DNA from: Sporosarcina thermotolerans
Lineage (GTDB): Bacteria > Bacillota > Bacilli > Bacillales_A > Planococcaceae
Direction: 5' to 3'
Assembly (NCBI RefSeq): GCF_030067815.1
Contig: NZ_CP125968.1
Span: 1,057,001 to 1,121,000 of the forward strand
DNA length: 64,000 nt
The translations under genes and the position numbers were made by a program. The notes under the pieces are model-generated. The model was not told where the DNA came from and ran no database searches. It saw nothing but the letters and a program-made list of their open reading frames with translations. Positions 1-9,488 of this stretch are shown in pieces. Positions within the stretch are counted from its first letter, which is position 1. Every line of letters starts with the position of its first letter.

Positions 1-91
1 CGTCCCACCCCAAATTACATTCGTCAACGGAGCATCCGCTGAAGTGAAAATGGAGAATGGGAAGGGGACTGTCGTTCAACAATTTAATTAA
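1..91 (+). CDS. C-terminal end of an unidentified protein, cut by the window start
   Basis: The second reading frame is open from the window edge to a TAA at 89-91 and gives the last 29 residues of a protein ending in VVQQFN. The fragment is too short to identify a family. It is supported by the open frame and by its position just ahead of a repeat array and a terminator, which would form its 3' untranslated region. Confidence 0.45.
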   Translation, partial: VPPQITFVNGASAEVKMENGKGTVVQQFN

Positions 92-116
92 CGGATGCGA
101 AAGTGTAGGCATGCTG

Positions 117-326
117 CGACTTCCCATAGAACGGTGGCAACTGCCCATAGAATGCTCGTGACTTCCCGTAGAACGGCGGCAACTGCCCATAGAATGCTCG
201 TGACTTCCCATAGAACGGTGGCAACTGCCCATAGAATGCTCGTGACTTCCCATAGAACGGTGGCAACTGCCCATAGAATGCTCTCGACTGCCCGTAGAAT
301 GGCGATAACTTCCCATAGACAATAGT
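117..326 (+). repeat. Intergenic 21-bp tandem repeat array A (10 units)
   Basis: Ten contiguous 21-bp units share the core CCCATAGAA or CCCGTAGAA. Units alternate between an A type (ACTTCCCATAGAACGGTGG) and a B type (AACTGCCCATAGAATGCTC), giving a 42-bp higher-order period. Because 21 is a multiple of three, long ORFs appear on both strands. They are low-complexity by-products with no ribosome site, and I do not call them genes. Confidence 0.9.
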
Positions 327-339
327 GGAGGCAACCATG

Positions 340-379
340 GAACCCAAACCTATATTGGTCTGGGTTCTTTGTCATTTTT
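340..379 (+). terminator. Rho-independent terminator after array A
   Basis: The stem AACCCAAACC / GGTCTGGGTT (one mismatch) encloses a TATATT loop and is followed by a T-rich stretch. It would end the transcript of the truncated upstream gene after it has read through the repeat array. Confidence 0.6.
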
Positions 380-401
380 AAAACAGGTCAAAACTAAACT
401 G

Positions 402-449
402 TTGACGTTCCCCAAAATGCATGTTAAGATTTACCTTGAATTCAAGATA
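402..449 (+). promoter_or_regulatory. SigA-type promoter with MhqR-like operator at the start site
   Basis: TTGACG (402-407), a 17-bp spacer and TAAGAT (425-430) form a vegetative promoter. The 18-bp near-palindrome TACCTTGAATTCAAGATA at 432-449 covers the expected start site. It resembles the published MhqR operator of Bacillus subtilis (consensus around TATCTCGAATTCGAGATA), which represses quinone-detoxification genes. Repression relieved by electrophiles is inferred from this resemblance and from the downstream dioxygenase. Confidence 0.65.
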
Positions 450-513
450 GTTTAGATTTAGAGTATTAATTGAGCAGAATATAATAATCGGGAAGAAATT
501 TTTTTTGTTTCTA

Positions 514-531
514 TATCTCGAAATAAAGATA
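514..531 (+). promoter_or_regulatory. Second MhqR-like operator
   Basis: TATCTCGAAATAAAGATA keeps the MhqR left half exactly and a degenerate right half. It lies in the 5' untranslated region, about 33 bp before the dioxygenase start, and could act with the operator at 432-449. Confidence 0.5.
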
Positions 532-563
532 TTTAACTATAATTACGAAAAGGAGAGAGTCGA

Positions 564-1547
564 ATGAACGGATTAAAAGGTATTCATCACGTTACTGCCA
601 TAACAAGTAGCGCGGAAAAAAACTATGAGTTCTTCACTTATACATTGGGTATGCGTTTAGTGAAAAAAACAGTGAACCAAGATGATATCCAAACGTACCA
701 CTTGTTCTTTGCGGATGATAAAGGGGCAGCGGGTACAGATATGACATTTTTCGATTTTCCTGGTATACCGAAAGGTACGCACGGGACAAATGAAATTTAC
801 AAAACGGGATTCCGTGTTCCGTCAGACGCAGCATTGGACTATTGGGTGAAGCGTTTCGAAAAATATAACGTGAAAAACGATGGAATCAAAGAAGTGTTCG
901 GAAAGAAGACCATTTCATTCATTGACTTTGACGAGCAACAATATATGTTGATCTCGGATGAGAACAACGAAGGGGTGGCCACGGGTACACCATGGCAAAA
1001 TGGTCCGGTTCCTCTTGAATACGCTATAACAGGATTGGGACCACTCCATATACGCGTCGCGGAATTCGATTACTTTAAAAAGGTGCTTGAGACAGCGATG
1101 GAGTTCAAAGAAATCGATAAAACTGGATCGCTGCATTTATTTGAAGTCGGTGAGGGCGGAAACGGTGCGCAAGTCATTGTGGAACATAACATTATGTTGC
1201 CAAATGGTCGCCAAGGTTTTGGTACAGTGCACCATGCAGCTTTCCGGGTAGAAGATACAAGCACATTGAATGCATGGAATGACCGTTTGCAACAATTCGG
1301 TTTCAATACATCGGGCTATATTGATCGGTTCTTTTTCGAATCAATTTATACACGTGTAGCACCCGGTATCCTATTTGAATTGGCAACGGATGGCCCTGGT
1401 TTCATGGGAGACGAGCCATATGAAACAGTAGGAGAAAAGCTATCATTGCCGCCATTCCTTGAAGGAAAACGGGAGCAAATTGAGAGATTGGTAAGACCAA
1501 TCGACACAGTTCGCAGCACGCGAAACATTGAAAAAGAATACTTGTAA
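564..1547 (+). CDS. Ring-cleaving dioxygenase of the glyoxalase/VOC superfamily (MhqO/MhqA-like)
   Basis: This 327-residue protein has two VOC modules (about residues 5-130 and 155-285), the architecture of the Bacillus hydroquinone/catechol dioxygenases MhqA, MhqE and MhqO. Candidate metal ligands are His8/His9 (GIHHVT), His223/His224 (TVHHAAF) and Glu272 (FELATDGPG). Such enzymes open quinol rings using Fe(II) in the cytoplasm. The start follows AAAAGGAGAG. Two MhqR-like boxes lie upstream and an FMN reductase lies 68 bp downstream, so the pair forms a quinone-stress operon. The exact paralogue cannot be assigned, so no symbol is given. Confidence 0.88.
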   Translation: MNGLKGIHHVTAITSSAEKNYEFFTYTLGMRLVKKTVNQDDIQTYHLFFADDKGAAGTDMTFFDFPGIPKGTHGTNEIYKTGFRVPSDAALDYWVKRFEKYNVKNDGIKEVFGKKTISFIDFDEQQYMLISDENNEGVATGTPWQNGPVPLEYAITGLGPLHIRVAEFDYFKKVLETAMEFKEIDKTGSLHLFEVGEGGNGAQVIVEHNIMLPNGRQGFGTVHHAAFRVEDTSTLNAWNDRLQQFGFNTSGYIDRFFFESIYTRVAPGILFELATDGPGFMGDEPYETVGEKLSLPPFLEGKREQIERLVRPIDTVRSTRNIEKEYL

Positions 1548-1615
1548 GGAGGTGAAGAGAAAAAATGGGATTTTTTGATAAATTATTCGGAAGACAACAA
1601 GAGGAGGAAACAACA

Positions 1616-2156
1616 ATGACGAATTTAAATATAGGTATTGTTTTAGGATCAACACGTGAGGGACGCGTAAGTCCACAAGTTGGAGCTTGGGTAAAAAGAA
1701 CTAGCGGATAAACGCGGAGATGCAAATTACACAATTATCGATATCGCAGATTATAAATTACCACTATTAGGTGAAGGCGAAGCAACAGGTGCGGTAGCAT
1801 GGTCTGAAATCATCGCGAAACAAGACGGTTTCGTATTCATCGTTCAAGAATATAACCACTCCATCACTGGAGCACTTAAAAACGCATTGGATTACTTACG
1901 TGAAGAGTGGAACAACAAAGCTGCAGGTATCGTTTCATACGGTTCAGTAGGCGGAGCTCGTGCGACAGAACACCTACGTGGTATTCTAGGTGAATTATTA
2001 GTTGCGGATGTTCGCGTACACCCAGCACTATCATTATTCACAGACTTCGAAAACTATACAGAGTTCAAACCGGCTGAGGTACAAGCGAATTCTGTAAACG
2101 AAATGTTGGATCAAGTTATTCCTTGGTCAACAGCATTGAAAACAATTCGTCAATAA
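1616..2156 (+). CDS. NADPH-dependent FMN reductase / azoreductase-like flavoprotein (frameshifted)
   Basis: The N-terminus reads IGIVLGSTREGR, the phosphate-binding loop of the NADPH-dependent FMN reductase family. The frame then breaks in the A-run at 1692-1696. With one A fewer it continues through VKELADKRGD to the family motifs EYNHSITGALKNALDYL and SYGSVGGARA and ends at 2156 (about 180 residues). Likely role: two-electron reduction of quinones, complementing the dioxygenase. ATG 1616 follows GAGGAGG. An in-frame ATG at 1565, also behind AGGAGG, would add 17 residues. The break is probably a homopolymer sequencing error. Confidence 0.8.
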
Positions 2157-2162
2157 TCATTC

Positions 2163-2203
2163 AAAAACACAAAATGTGCACTTAGCACATTTTGTGTTTT
2201 TTC
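2163..2203 (+). terminator. Bidirectional terminator
   Basis: The perfect 12-bp stem CACAAAATGTGC / GCACATTTTGTG has T-rich flanks on both strands. It serves the FMN reductase on plus and the ger operon on minus, whose last stop codon is at 2203-2205. Confidence 0.85.
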
Positions 2204-2373
2204 TAACTAAAGAACGTAAGTCCAATCAAAAGAGCGGGTATCATTGCCGCCATTAAAAAAACAATTATGCTTGCAAATTTATTGCCGGAGCCCCATATCA
2301 GACGACCGTAGTTCGCTGTATATACCATTACATATAGAAAGAGGCATACCAATGGAATTGGCAAAGCAATCAT
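2203..2373 (-). CDS. Small two-helix membrane protein, fourth gene of the ger operon (GerD-subunit-like, as GerKD)
   Basis: A 56-residue ORF starts at ATG 2373 and overlaps the gerC stop (ATGA arrangement), with GAAGGA just ahead. It ends at TAG 2203 directly before the terminator. It has two hydrophobic segments (about residues 2-18 and 33-55) separated by a polar turn, YGRLIWGSGNKF. Some GerA-type receptor operons or their neighbours carry a small two-helix D gene that modulates germination, such as gerKD of B. subtilis. Position, size, topology and coupling all fit, but sequence homology could not be tested. Confidence 0.65.
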   Translation of the reverse strand: MIALPIPLVCLFLYVMVYTANYGRLIWGSGNKFASIIVFLMAAMIPALLIGLTFFS

Positions 2374-3598
2374 TCCTTCGGTTTTATTTTTTGGGGTTTC
2401 AGTGTGCTACCGAAACTCTCTATTGTAATTTCGAAATCCAAATGAATTTGTGCATCACGATATTTATTCTGCCAATCGTATTTTATAAAATCTTCCATAG
2501 TCAGGAATTTACGACGCACCTCTTCGTACCAAACGAAAGGCTCAGCATGATATTCTTCTTTTGTTTTTTTGATCAGCTTTGAAGTTTTCTCTTCAAGATC
2601 TTTTTTAATATCCCTTTTTAAAAGTGCCTGGTTTTTTTCATTGCTTGCGTAATCAATTCCACTTGGAGTGGAAAGAATTTGAACTCTCAAAGGCACTGTA
2701 ATATACAATTCGGGGTGGTCTTTTGTTAAGTCTATCCTAAATCTTGCCTGTTCCTCCTTTAAAACCCTTGCGGAAATCATAAGATCTTCCTTTTTGGGAT
2801 CTTTAATCGAATCGATATAGTGATGGGCCATACTTTTTTTTCTTATCAGAAGTGCACTTCTTGTTTCCTCACCTGTTAAAGTACCAATCATTTTACCGTC
2901 TTTAAATACTGCGGAACCAATCATTTGAACAGGATCACCCTCTTTTTGCGGGACTTGTCCTGCTACATAATTATCGGGATTTTTCCGACGTTCTTCATCC
3001 CTTTCAGAAGTGGCATAAATGGCCAAAAATAAGGCGCCAGATGTCCTTTGTAAATATCGATTTAAGTCGGAAATTGGAACATAACCTGTATCCTTCCATC
3101 TGTTCCTCATGAAAGAATAATATTTATGCGGACGCGTTTCTAACTTAGCATGATTGTTATCAATAAATTCCCGTGCTTTTTCCTTGCTCACAATCATAAT
3201 CATTTTCCTCCGTATTTCCGGGTCGCGTAAGGATGAAGCGATAACGTTGTGGAAATAATCACTTTTTGCAAATGCTTCTCCGATAATGATGGTTTCCACC
3301 TGTGAAAGATCAAGTTTTCTTGAAACAGAGCTATTTGCCAATTCTTTCGCGGATAAAATATCCGTCGCTGTAATTGTTAAAATGTCACTGGGAGGTTCAT
3401 TTTGTGCCATAGCCAGGCTTGAGGATCCTACTTGCGGATTTTCAATTTGAAAGGTCACATCTAACATATGATCCTCTTTACTCTTATCGATTCCCAATAC
3501 GACAACATATCCTCTTCCTCCAATTCGCTTTTATCCCAACAACCGGCAAGGATAAAAACACTGGCAAACAACAAGAAAGAAAATTTAAGCCTTCTCAT
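2370..3598 (-). CDS. Ger(x)C family spore germination lipoprotein (frameshifted)
   Basis: The C subunit of a GerA-type germinant receptor. ATG 3598 opens with MRRLKFSFLLF and a lipobox ILAGCW, so it is a lipoprotein expected on the outer face of the inner spore membrane. The frame breaks near 3508-3511. Restoring one base after GAAGAGGA gives the family stretch YVVVLGIDKS, and the rest runs to 2370 (about 410 residues). The start overlaps the end of gerB by 14 bp. The break lies between signal peptide and mature domain, so it would abolish the protein if real. Confidence 0.85.
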
Positions 3599-4679
3599 TT
3601 GTTAACCTTCCCTTCCGAAGATGTAGAAGCCATAAGATGAAGGGGAAAAAAAATAGGAAAAATGAACTTGAACGAACTAAATATTCCCGAAGTGCGTTTC
3701 CAATAAAGATATTTGGTGAAATCATTCCAAGAAGAACAGTTAGACCGGCCAAGGGCAACAATAGAGGTTCGAATTTATTTAGGTGAAGCACTTTTGATAA
3801 GAAAAATGCCGATAAATATAAGTAGATCGAAAAGTGAATAGCCGAAGCAATCGTTGCTATGGCCAAATAAATCGATTCGAGATGGCTAATTGTCCCGATT
3901 CTTGCCATTCGGCTTAATTGTTGAAAAGGATATGCGATATCTTGACTTGCGGGATAGTCAAAAACTGCTGTGTATATGATCATGAATACTACAACGGACA
4001 TGACTGAAATAATCCATCCAAACAAAGTACCAACCCGCATATCTTTATGCTTTTGGATAAAAGGATAAAGTGCAAAGAGCAAAATGATTTCCCCGTAGAT
4101 TGAACTATAGACTACGCTTTCCTTCAGAATTGTTGTTAGGCCCGGGCCGGCAATCGGATAAATTCGAACTAAAGCAATATCATCATAAACAAACCCTACA
4201 AGTGAAAACATCAAAATTAACACGATTGGTGTGAAAATCCAAGCAGTTCTTGCGATATTTTCCAAACCGCGTTTCGCGATGTAAAAACATGCGCCAATAA
4301 GCATGACATATAGGTATGGAATGGGGGTTTTCGGGTAAAACATTGTGTTGAAAACATCCGTATAGCTTCTACTATTGATCACCGTTGAGCTAAATATTAT
4401 GATAAAAAATAGTAGTATAACGAAGGTGCCCATCCGTTTTCCCATGAGAGTAAATATAAGTTCAGTTAGACCCATATTCCGCTTTTTCACTATCCCTAAC
4501 AGAACAAAGAAAGGGATCAATGTGACGAAGGAGGAAAGAATGGGAATCATCCAAGCCGCATTTTTACCAAGTTTAAAAAGCAAGTCTGGGGTGGTATCCA
4601 TCGCTTGAATAGCAAATAAAAAAATGAGGATGCCTGCTAATTCTCTTTTTCTTATTTTCCCGTCGTTAACCTTAATCAT
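3585..4679 (-). CDS. GerAB-type spore germination permease (B subunit)
   Basis: An integral membrane protein of about 364 residues with roughly ten hydrophobic segments, starting MIKVNDGKIRKREL. It belongs to the endospore germination permease family (APC superfamily), the subunit thought to bind the germinant within the spore inner membrane. I chose ATG 4679 because AAAGAAGG lies 8 nt upstream; a frame-open ATG at 4715 has no such site. It overlaps the gerA stop at 4672 by 8 bp and gerC by 14 bp, so the three are translationally coupled. Confidence 0.88.
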   Translation of the reverse strand: MIKVNDGKIRKRELAGILIFLFAIQAMDTTPDLLFKLGKNAAWMIPILSSFVTLIPFFVLLGIVKKRNMGLTELIFTLMGKRMGTFVILLFFIIIFSSTVINSRSYTDVFNTMFYPKTPIPYLYVMLIGACFYIAKRGLENIARTAWIFTPIVLILMFSLVGFVYDDIALVRIYPIAGPGLTTILKESVVYSSIYGEIILLFALYPFIQKHKDMRVGTLFGWIISVMSVVVFMIIYTAVFDYPASQDIAYPFQQLSRMARIGTISHLESIYLAIATIASAIHFSIYLYLSAFFLSKVLHLNKFEPLLLPLAGLTVLLGMISPNIFIGNALREYLVRSSSFFLFFFPFILWLLHLRKGRLTNEKA

Positions 4680-6209
4680 CGCTTGAACCTTCTTTCGGCT
4701 TATTACCCCTTTCATCGTTTTTACTGTTCGAATAAAAAGGGGTCAGCATCTGCTTCCATACTGGTGGGCGGAAAATCAATCCTTTCGACGATTGAAAATA
4801 AGGAGCGAAAGGTGCGAAAAAAGGAACATTGAATGATTTCAATGAAACCATATAAGCAAACAAACAGGCGGTGGCCAAGAATATCCCGAAAAAGCCCATG
4901 AAATTCGCGATGAAAATAAAGGCAAATCTTAGTATTCTTATCATGAAACCTAAATTCAAATCTTGGATTACAAATGAAGACAACCCCGTTATTGCGACAA
5001 TAATCACAAGGATAGGACTAACAAGGTTCGCCTGGACCGCAGCCTGTCCTAAAATAAGTGCTCCAACGATGCCAATCGTTGGGCCAATCACGGACGGAAT
5101 CCGAATGCCTGCCTCCCTTAGAATTTCAAAAACAATCTCCAGTAAAATAATTTCCCATAGAACCGGAATGGGAACGACTTCCCTCGTCGCTGCAATAGCA
5201 AACAGAAGATCGGGTGGTAGCATCTCAACATGAAATGTACTAATCGCCAAGTAAGTTGCAGGTGTATAGAGAGCAATGAAAATTGATATTAAACTAATGA
5301 TTCGAATAAAGTTCGCATACGCCCAACGAAGATATTGGTCTTCAATCGTATGGAATAAGGACCAAAAAGTGACAGGAACGACTAAGGCAAAAGGTGAGTT
5401 ATTCATTAAAAGCACAATATGACCATCTAAAAGAAAGGAACATGCCCTATCTGGTCGTTCCGTTAAAAGTGTCGAGGGAACTAATGAATAGGCTCTACTT
5501 TCTACGTACTGTTCTAATATAGGAAGGTTTTGGATCAAATCACTTTCGATTCCTTCAATCTTCTTTTTCACTTCATTCAAAAGTTCCTCATCCGCTACGC
5601 CTTTTATATACATGATCGAGACTTCTTGGATTGAGTTGTTTCCAACCATCATTAATTCGCATAGTAACCGACTGTCTTTAATCTGTTTTCGGATTAATGA
5701 CTGATTGACAGCCATTGATTCGTTGAACGATTCTTTCGGTCCCTGACTCCGTTCTCAACTGTCGGTTCACTGACACCACGATTTTCAAAACCGGTAGATT
5801 CCGCCGTTAATGCTTCGTGCTCGCCATCGATCAGGATTAAGGTGTTGCCGCCTAATATATCTTTAACAGCATCCTGCAACTTCTTTACTTTCTTAGTACC
5901 GACCGTGGCTAACACACTATCGGCAAGAAGGGATAAAACATCCATATCTTCAAATGGATCACGTACCTTAAATAGTGGTTCAATAATATATTCCTCAACT
6001 GTCTTTGTATCGACAGTACCTTCAAGAAAAAGAATTACTCCTTCTTTCTTTCCCTGTAGCATAGAAATATTCCTTAGTTTCAGCGATTGATTGGTCGGAT
6101 AAGAGAATGCTTCTTTTATAAGACTTACATTCATCTCAAAGTTATCGGAAAAGGATTCTTCCACTTTCTTTTCGTCATTCGAAGGGTTACTGTTTTTGGG
6201 AGATCCCAC
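4672..6209 (-). CDS. GerAA-type spore germination protein (A subunit, frameshifted)
   Basis: Two overlapping frames together give a ~512-residue A subunit: a soluble N-terminal part (about residues 1-250), then about five membrane segments and a charged tail. The break is near 5745-5750, at CAGGGACCG. One additional G gives GPKESFNESMAVN, the usual A-subunit sequence ahead of the second cytosolic segment. GTG 6209 follows GGAGGAG at good spacing. A, B, C and the small fourth gene form one minus-strand operon expected in the forespore. The germinant cannot be read from sequence. Confidence 0.86.
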
Positions 6210-6302
6210 TTTAACTCCTCCAGTTATATGTCAGGTATGAACAGTACTTGTCGAAACTTAGCAGTTTTATTCACAACATTGAAGGATAGTAGGTGGATAC
6301 AT

Positions 6303-7853
6303 TCAATTTGATGCCAAATATCTCCGAGCACCGGAATAGTTCTTTTTATATAATGGCGTGTCAATTGAGATGATCTCGATACTTCGAGAAGAGTTTGGGG
6401 CATGAATCATCTTTCCGTCACCAATATATAGCGACACATGGTAGACTTGGCCTTTGCCCCCGTTATGAGCAAAAAACAGTAGATCCCCCGGTTGCAGTTG
6501 ACTGCGGCTAACCGCCTTTCCTTGAGTTGCTTGAACGAAGGAATCACGCGGAATAAGTATACCGTGGTTTTTATAGACGGAATAGGTCAGGCCCGAGCAG
6601 TCAAAGCCGAGAGCGGAAATCCCTGCCCAGACGTAAGGGAGTCCTAAATATTGTTTGGCGCTGTCGACGATGTCTTTCGCAGTCGGTTTCGGAACTGCCG
6701 CATAATTAAAATGTACGCTAACGTCCCGCTTTAACGTGAATTTCGTACTGCCGTCAACTGTTAAAACTTCAAGGAATTCACCATGCTCTGCTATGACGGG
6801 CAAGATTGTTGAGTAACTTACATCAAGCCATTTCTGCTTGTCATCCCATTTAGGTACATTGTAAAGTGTGGCGAATTTTGCATTCACGATGGCAATTGGG
6901 CAGTCCGTATTGCCGATAACGGAGGCGGCAACATGCGATTTCGGTACCCATCCTTCATAGCCTTTCGTATGGCCGGTCTTCGCTTGGTCCTTTATTGCGA
7001 TATAATGCCAGTTTCCGCTCGTTTTAATAATCTCGACAGCGTCTCCGTATAAGACTTGCGTATCTGTCCTTCCTATGAGCCAATTCTTGTCGGGAATTGT
7101 CAATTGGGACGTCCATTTTTTTATATCCGGATTTGCTTGGATTGAAATTTCATCGATTGGGCATGTCTTACCCGGTGAACGCCAAACGTTCGTCACCGGT
7201 ACATTAATGGCATACGATTTTTTGCTTTCAGCTGAGTAGCAAGCGGGACGAATTCTGAATTCCGGATTAAGAATTCGTGCTAAAAATATGCTGAAATGTC
7301 CTTTTGTCAATGAAGTATTTGGCCTGAATGTTCCATCCGAATAACCGAATGTAATTTCATTTTCTATAAGAATTCCGATTGCGTCACTCGCCCAATAGGA
7401 TGCAGGAACATCACGGAATTGCGATTCGGATTTTCCTTGCATTTTGAATGCGGCAACCAAAATAGAAGCGGCCTGTGCCCGTGTCAACTGAGCCTCGGGC
7501 ATGAACTCTCCGATTCCATTCCCAACCATGAACCCCGCAGATACCGCTGTCTGAACGATGGTGTAAAATTCATCCTCAGGGTCAACATCAATGAAATTAA
7601 CATTAGGTAACGCTTCTGCTTCAATTCCTAACGCTTTAACAATCATTTCAGCAGCTTCAATACGTGAGATGGCTTTATTGATACCGAATGCTGGAGATTC
7701 AGTCAGAATTCCGGTGCTGACAAGGTATTCAATTTCCTTGCTTGCAGAATGGGTGGTGGGAACGTCCGAAGATGTAGGGGAGGCAGCATGAACATAAACG
7801 CTTGCGAAGAGAAAATAAACGATAAACAAAAGGCCGAGCACAGTTTTTTTCAA
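6303..7853 (-). CDS. Secreted S-layer-homology plus NlpC/P60 cell-wall peptidase
   Basis: About 516 residues. TTG 7853 follows GAAGGAG and precedes a signal peptide (LKKTVLGLLFIVYFLFA...VHAAS). Three SLH-type repeats follow (about residues 35-220, e.g. ISRIEAAEMIVKAL and LTRAQAASILV), then SH3-like segments with GYEGWVPKSHV, then a C-terminal NlpC/P60 domain with catalytic Cys in FDCSGLTYSVY and His in YHVSLYIGDG. SLH repeats would tether the endopeptidase to secondary cell-wall polymer. A paralogue without SLH repeats lies at 46431-47462. Confidence 0.88.
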   Translation of the reverse strand: MKKTVLGLLFIVYFLFASVYVHAASPTSSDVPTTHSASKEIEYLVSTGILTESPAFGINKAISRIEAAEMIVKALGIEAEALPNVNFIDVDPEDEFYTIVQTAVSAGFMVGNGIGEFMPEAQLTRAQAASILVAAFKMQGKSESQFRDVPASYWASDAIGILIENEITFGYSDGTFRPNTSLTKGHFSIFLARILNPEFRIRPACYSAESKKSYAINVPVTNVWRSPGKTCPIDEISIQANPDIKKWTSQLTIPDKNWLIGRTDTQVLYGDAVEIIKTSGNWHYIAIKDQAKTGHTKGYEGWVPKSHVAASVIGNTDCPIAIVNAKFATLYNVPKWDDKQKWLDVSYSTILPVIAEHGEFLEVLTVDGSTKFTLKRDVSVHFNYAAVPKPTAKDIVDSAKQYLGLPYVWAGISALGFDCSGLTYSVYKNHGILIPRDSFVQATQGKAVSRSQLQPGDLLFFAHNGGKGQVYHVSLYIGDGKMIHAPNSSRSIEIISIDTPLYKKNYSGARRYLASN

Positions 7854-8054
7854 GGCACCATCTCCTTCAGTATTTTCTAAAAAGAAACTTTCCAGTAAAT
7901 ACAATTGTATGATGTAGGATTGGAAAGATGATTAGATAGTTGTATACACAGAGTGAATGTGAAGCCATTCTGTTATAATAGAACGATAAAAATCGATCTT
8001 TACTGCATCCATAAAAGTATGCATGGTATAGACAACAAGAAAGGGGAACAAAAC

Positions 8055-9464
8055 TTGCATACGTTGAAACAACAATGGTTCGGAAATATCCGAGCCGATA
8101 TACTGGCAGGAATTGTTGTGGGACTGGCACTCATTCCTGAAGCATTAGCATTCGCGTTCATCGTAGGCGTGGATCCGCGTGTCGCGTTATATGCTTCATT
8201 CGCAATTGCCGTTATCACTTCATTTGTGGGAGGGCGTCCGGGGCTTATATCAGCAGCCACCGGCGCAATGGCGTTAGTTCTCGTCAACTTGATGGCAGAT
8301 CATGGCTTGCAATATCTATTGGCAGCGACCGTTTTGACTGGAATTATTCAACTTATCCTCGGGGGGGTTGGCGTCGCGAATTTGATGCGTTTCATCCCGA
8401 ATTCCGTCATGTTAGGATTCGTGAATGCACTTGGCATTATGATCTTCATCACCCAGCTTCCTTACTTGCGGGGTCAAGACGCAATGACATTTATCTTCGC
8501 TATCGCGACTTTGATTTTAGTTTACGCAGTACCGCGTTTCTTCACAGCAATTCCCGCACCACTTATCGCAATTGTCGTCATGACGGGAATTGCACTGATG
8601 AGCGGCGTTACGCTACAGACAATTGGCGATTTAGGAAAGATGCCGAATTCGTTGCCGACTTTCTTCATTCCGGACATTCCTTTTAACTTGGAAACGCTGA
8701 AAATCATCTTCCCATATTCACTGGCGTTATCGATTGTCGGTCTACTTGAATCATTGCTAACATCCCAAGTATTGGACGACATGACCGATACAGAGAGCGA
8801 TAAAAATCGGGAAGCACGTGGACAAGGAATCGCGAACTTCTTCACAGGATTTTTCGGTGGGATGGCAGGATGTGCATTAATCGGCCAATCGATGATCAAT
8901 ATCAAATCAGGTGGTCGCGGCCGCTTATCCACTTTCACAGCGGGTGTCTTCCTTATGTTTTTGATCATCGTTTTAGGAGATGTTGTCGTGAAAATCCCGA
9001 TGCCCGTTCTTGCGGGTGTAATGATCATGGTCGCAGCGACAACATTCAACTGGGGCTCATTCAAGTTTCTGAAGCAAGCGCCAAAAACGGAATCGCTCGT
9101 TATGCTCATCACCGTTGCAATTATTTTATACACGCATAATCTTGCAATCGGTGTTGTAGTCGGTGTCATTCTGAGTTCACTATTTTTTGTATCGAAAATA
9201 TCTCGCGTGACTGTGACGCCTCAATCTAACATATATAAGATAAAAGGACCGTTATTTTTCGCTTCCACTACGAAATTCATCCATTCTTTTCGTGACGTAA
9301 AGGAGAAGGAAGTCATTATTGACTTTGAAGATAGCCAGCTATGGGATGAATCCGCTGTTGGGGCGATTGTTAAAGTGAAGCAGAAGCTTGAGGAAGAAGG
9401 AGTAACGGTAACAATCCGGGGGCTGAACTCTTCAAGTGAACAACTATACGCAAAGTTACAATAG
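8055..9464 (+). CDS. SulP-family anion transporter with STAS domain
   Basis: About 469 residues. The opening DILAGIVVGLALIPEALAFAF is the SulP signature, followed by a multi-helix transport core and a cytosolic STAS domain from about residue 385 (IDFEDSQLWDESAVGAIVKV). SulP proteins move sulfate, bicarbonate or related anions across the plasma membrane. I prefer TTG 8055, nine bases after AAGGGG, over the frame-open ATG at 7953. A TATAAT at 7973-7978 suggests a promoter just upstream. The next gene, a UspA protein, starts 25 bp after the stop, so the two are cotranscribed. Confidence 0.88.
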   Translation: MHTLKQQWFGNIRADILAGIVVGLALIPEALAFAFIVGVDPRVALYASFAIAVITSFVGGRPGLISAATGAMALVLVNLMADHGLQYLLAATVLTGIIQLILGGVGVANLMRFIPNSVMLGFVNALGIMIFITQLPYLRGQDAMTFIFAIATLILVYAVPRFFTAIPAPLIAIVVMTGIALMSGVTLQTIGDLGKMPNSLPTFFIPDIPFNLETLKIIFPYSLALSIVGLLESLLTSQVLDDMTDTESDKNREARGQGIANFFTGFFGGMAGCALIGQSMINIKSGGRGRLSTFTAGVFLMFLIIVLGDVVVKIPMPVLAGVMIMVAATTFNWGSFKFLKQAPKTESLVMLITVAIILYTHNLAIGVVVGVILSSLFFVSKISRVTVTPQSNIYKIKGPLFFASTTKFIHSFRDVKEKEVIIDFEDSQLWDESAVGAIVKVKQKLEEEGVTVTIRGLNSSSEQLYAKLQ

Positions 9465-9488
9465 GAGTACGAAAAGGGAGGAATCTAC

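Noticed and set aside
2370..6209. ger operon read as pseudogenes
   Set aside because: Both breaks are repaired by one base and the remaining sequence is fully conserved. A sequencing artefact is more likely than loss of the receptor.
6210..6300. Possible SigG promoter for the ger operon (TGAATA on the minus strand)
   Set aside because: No good CATACTA-like -10 element lies 17-18 bp from it. Forespore expression is assumed from the gene family, not from a visible promoter.
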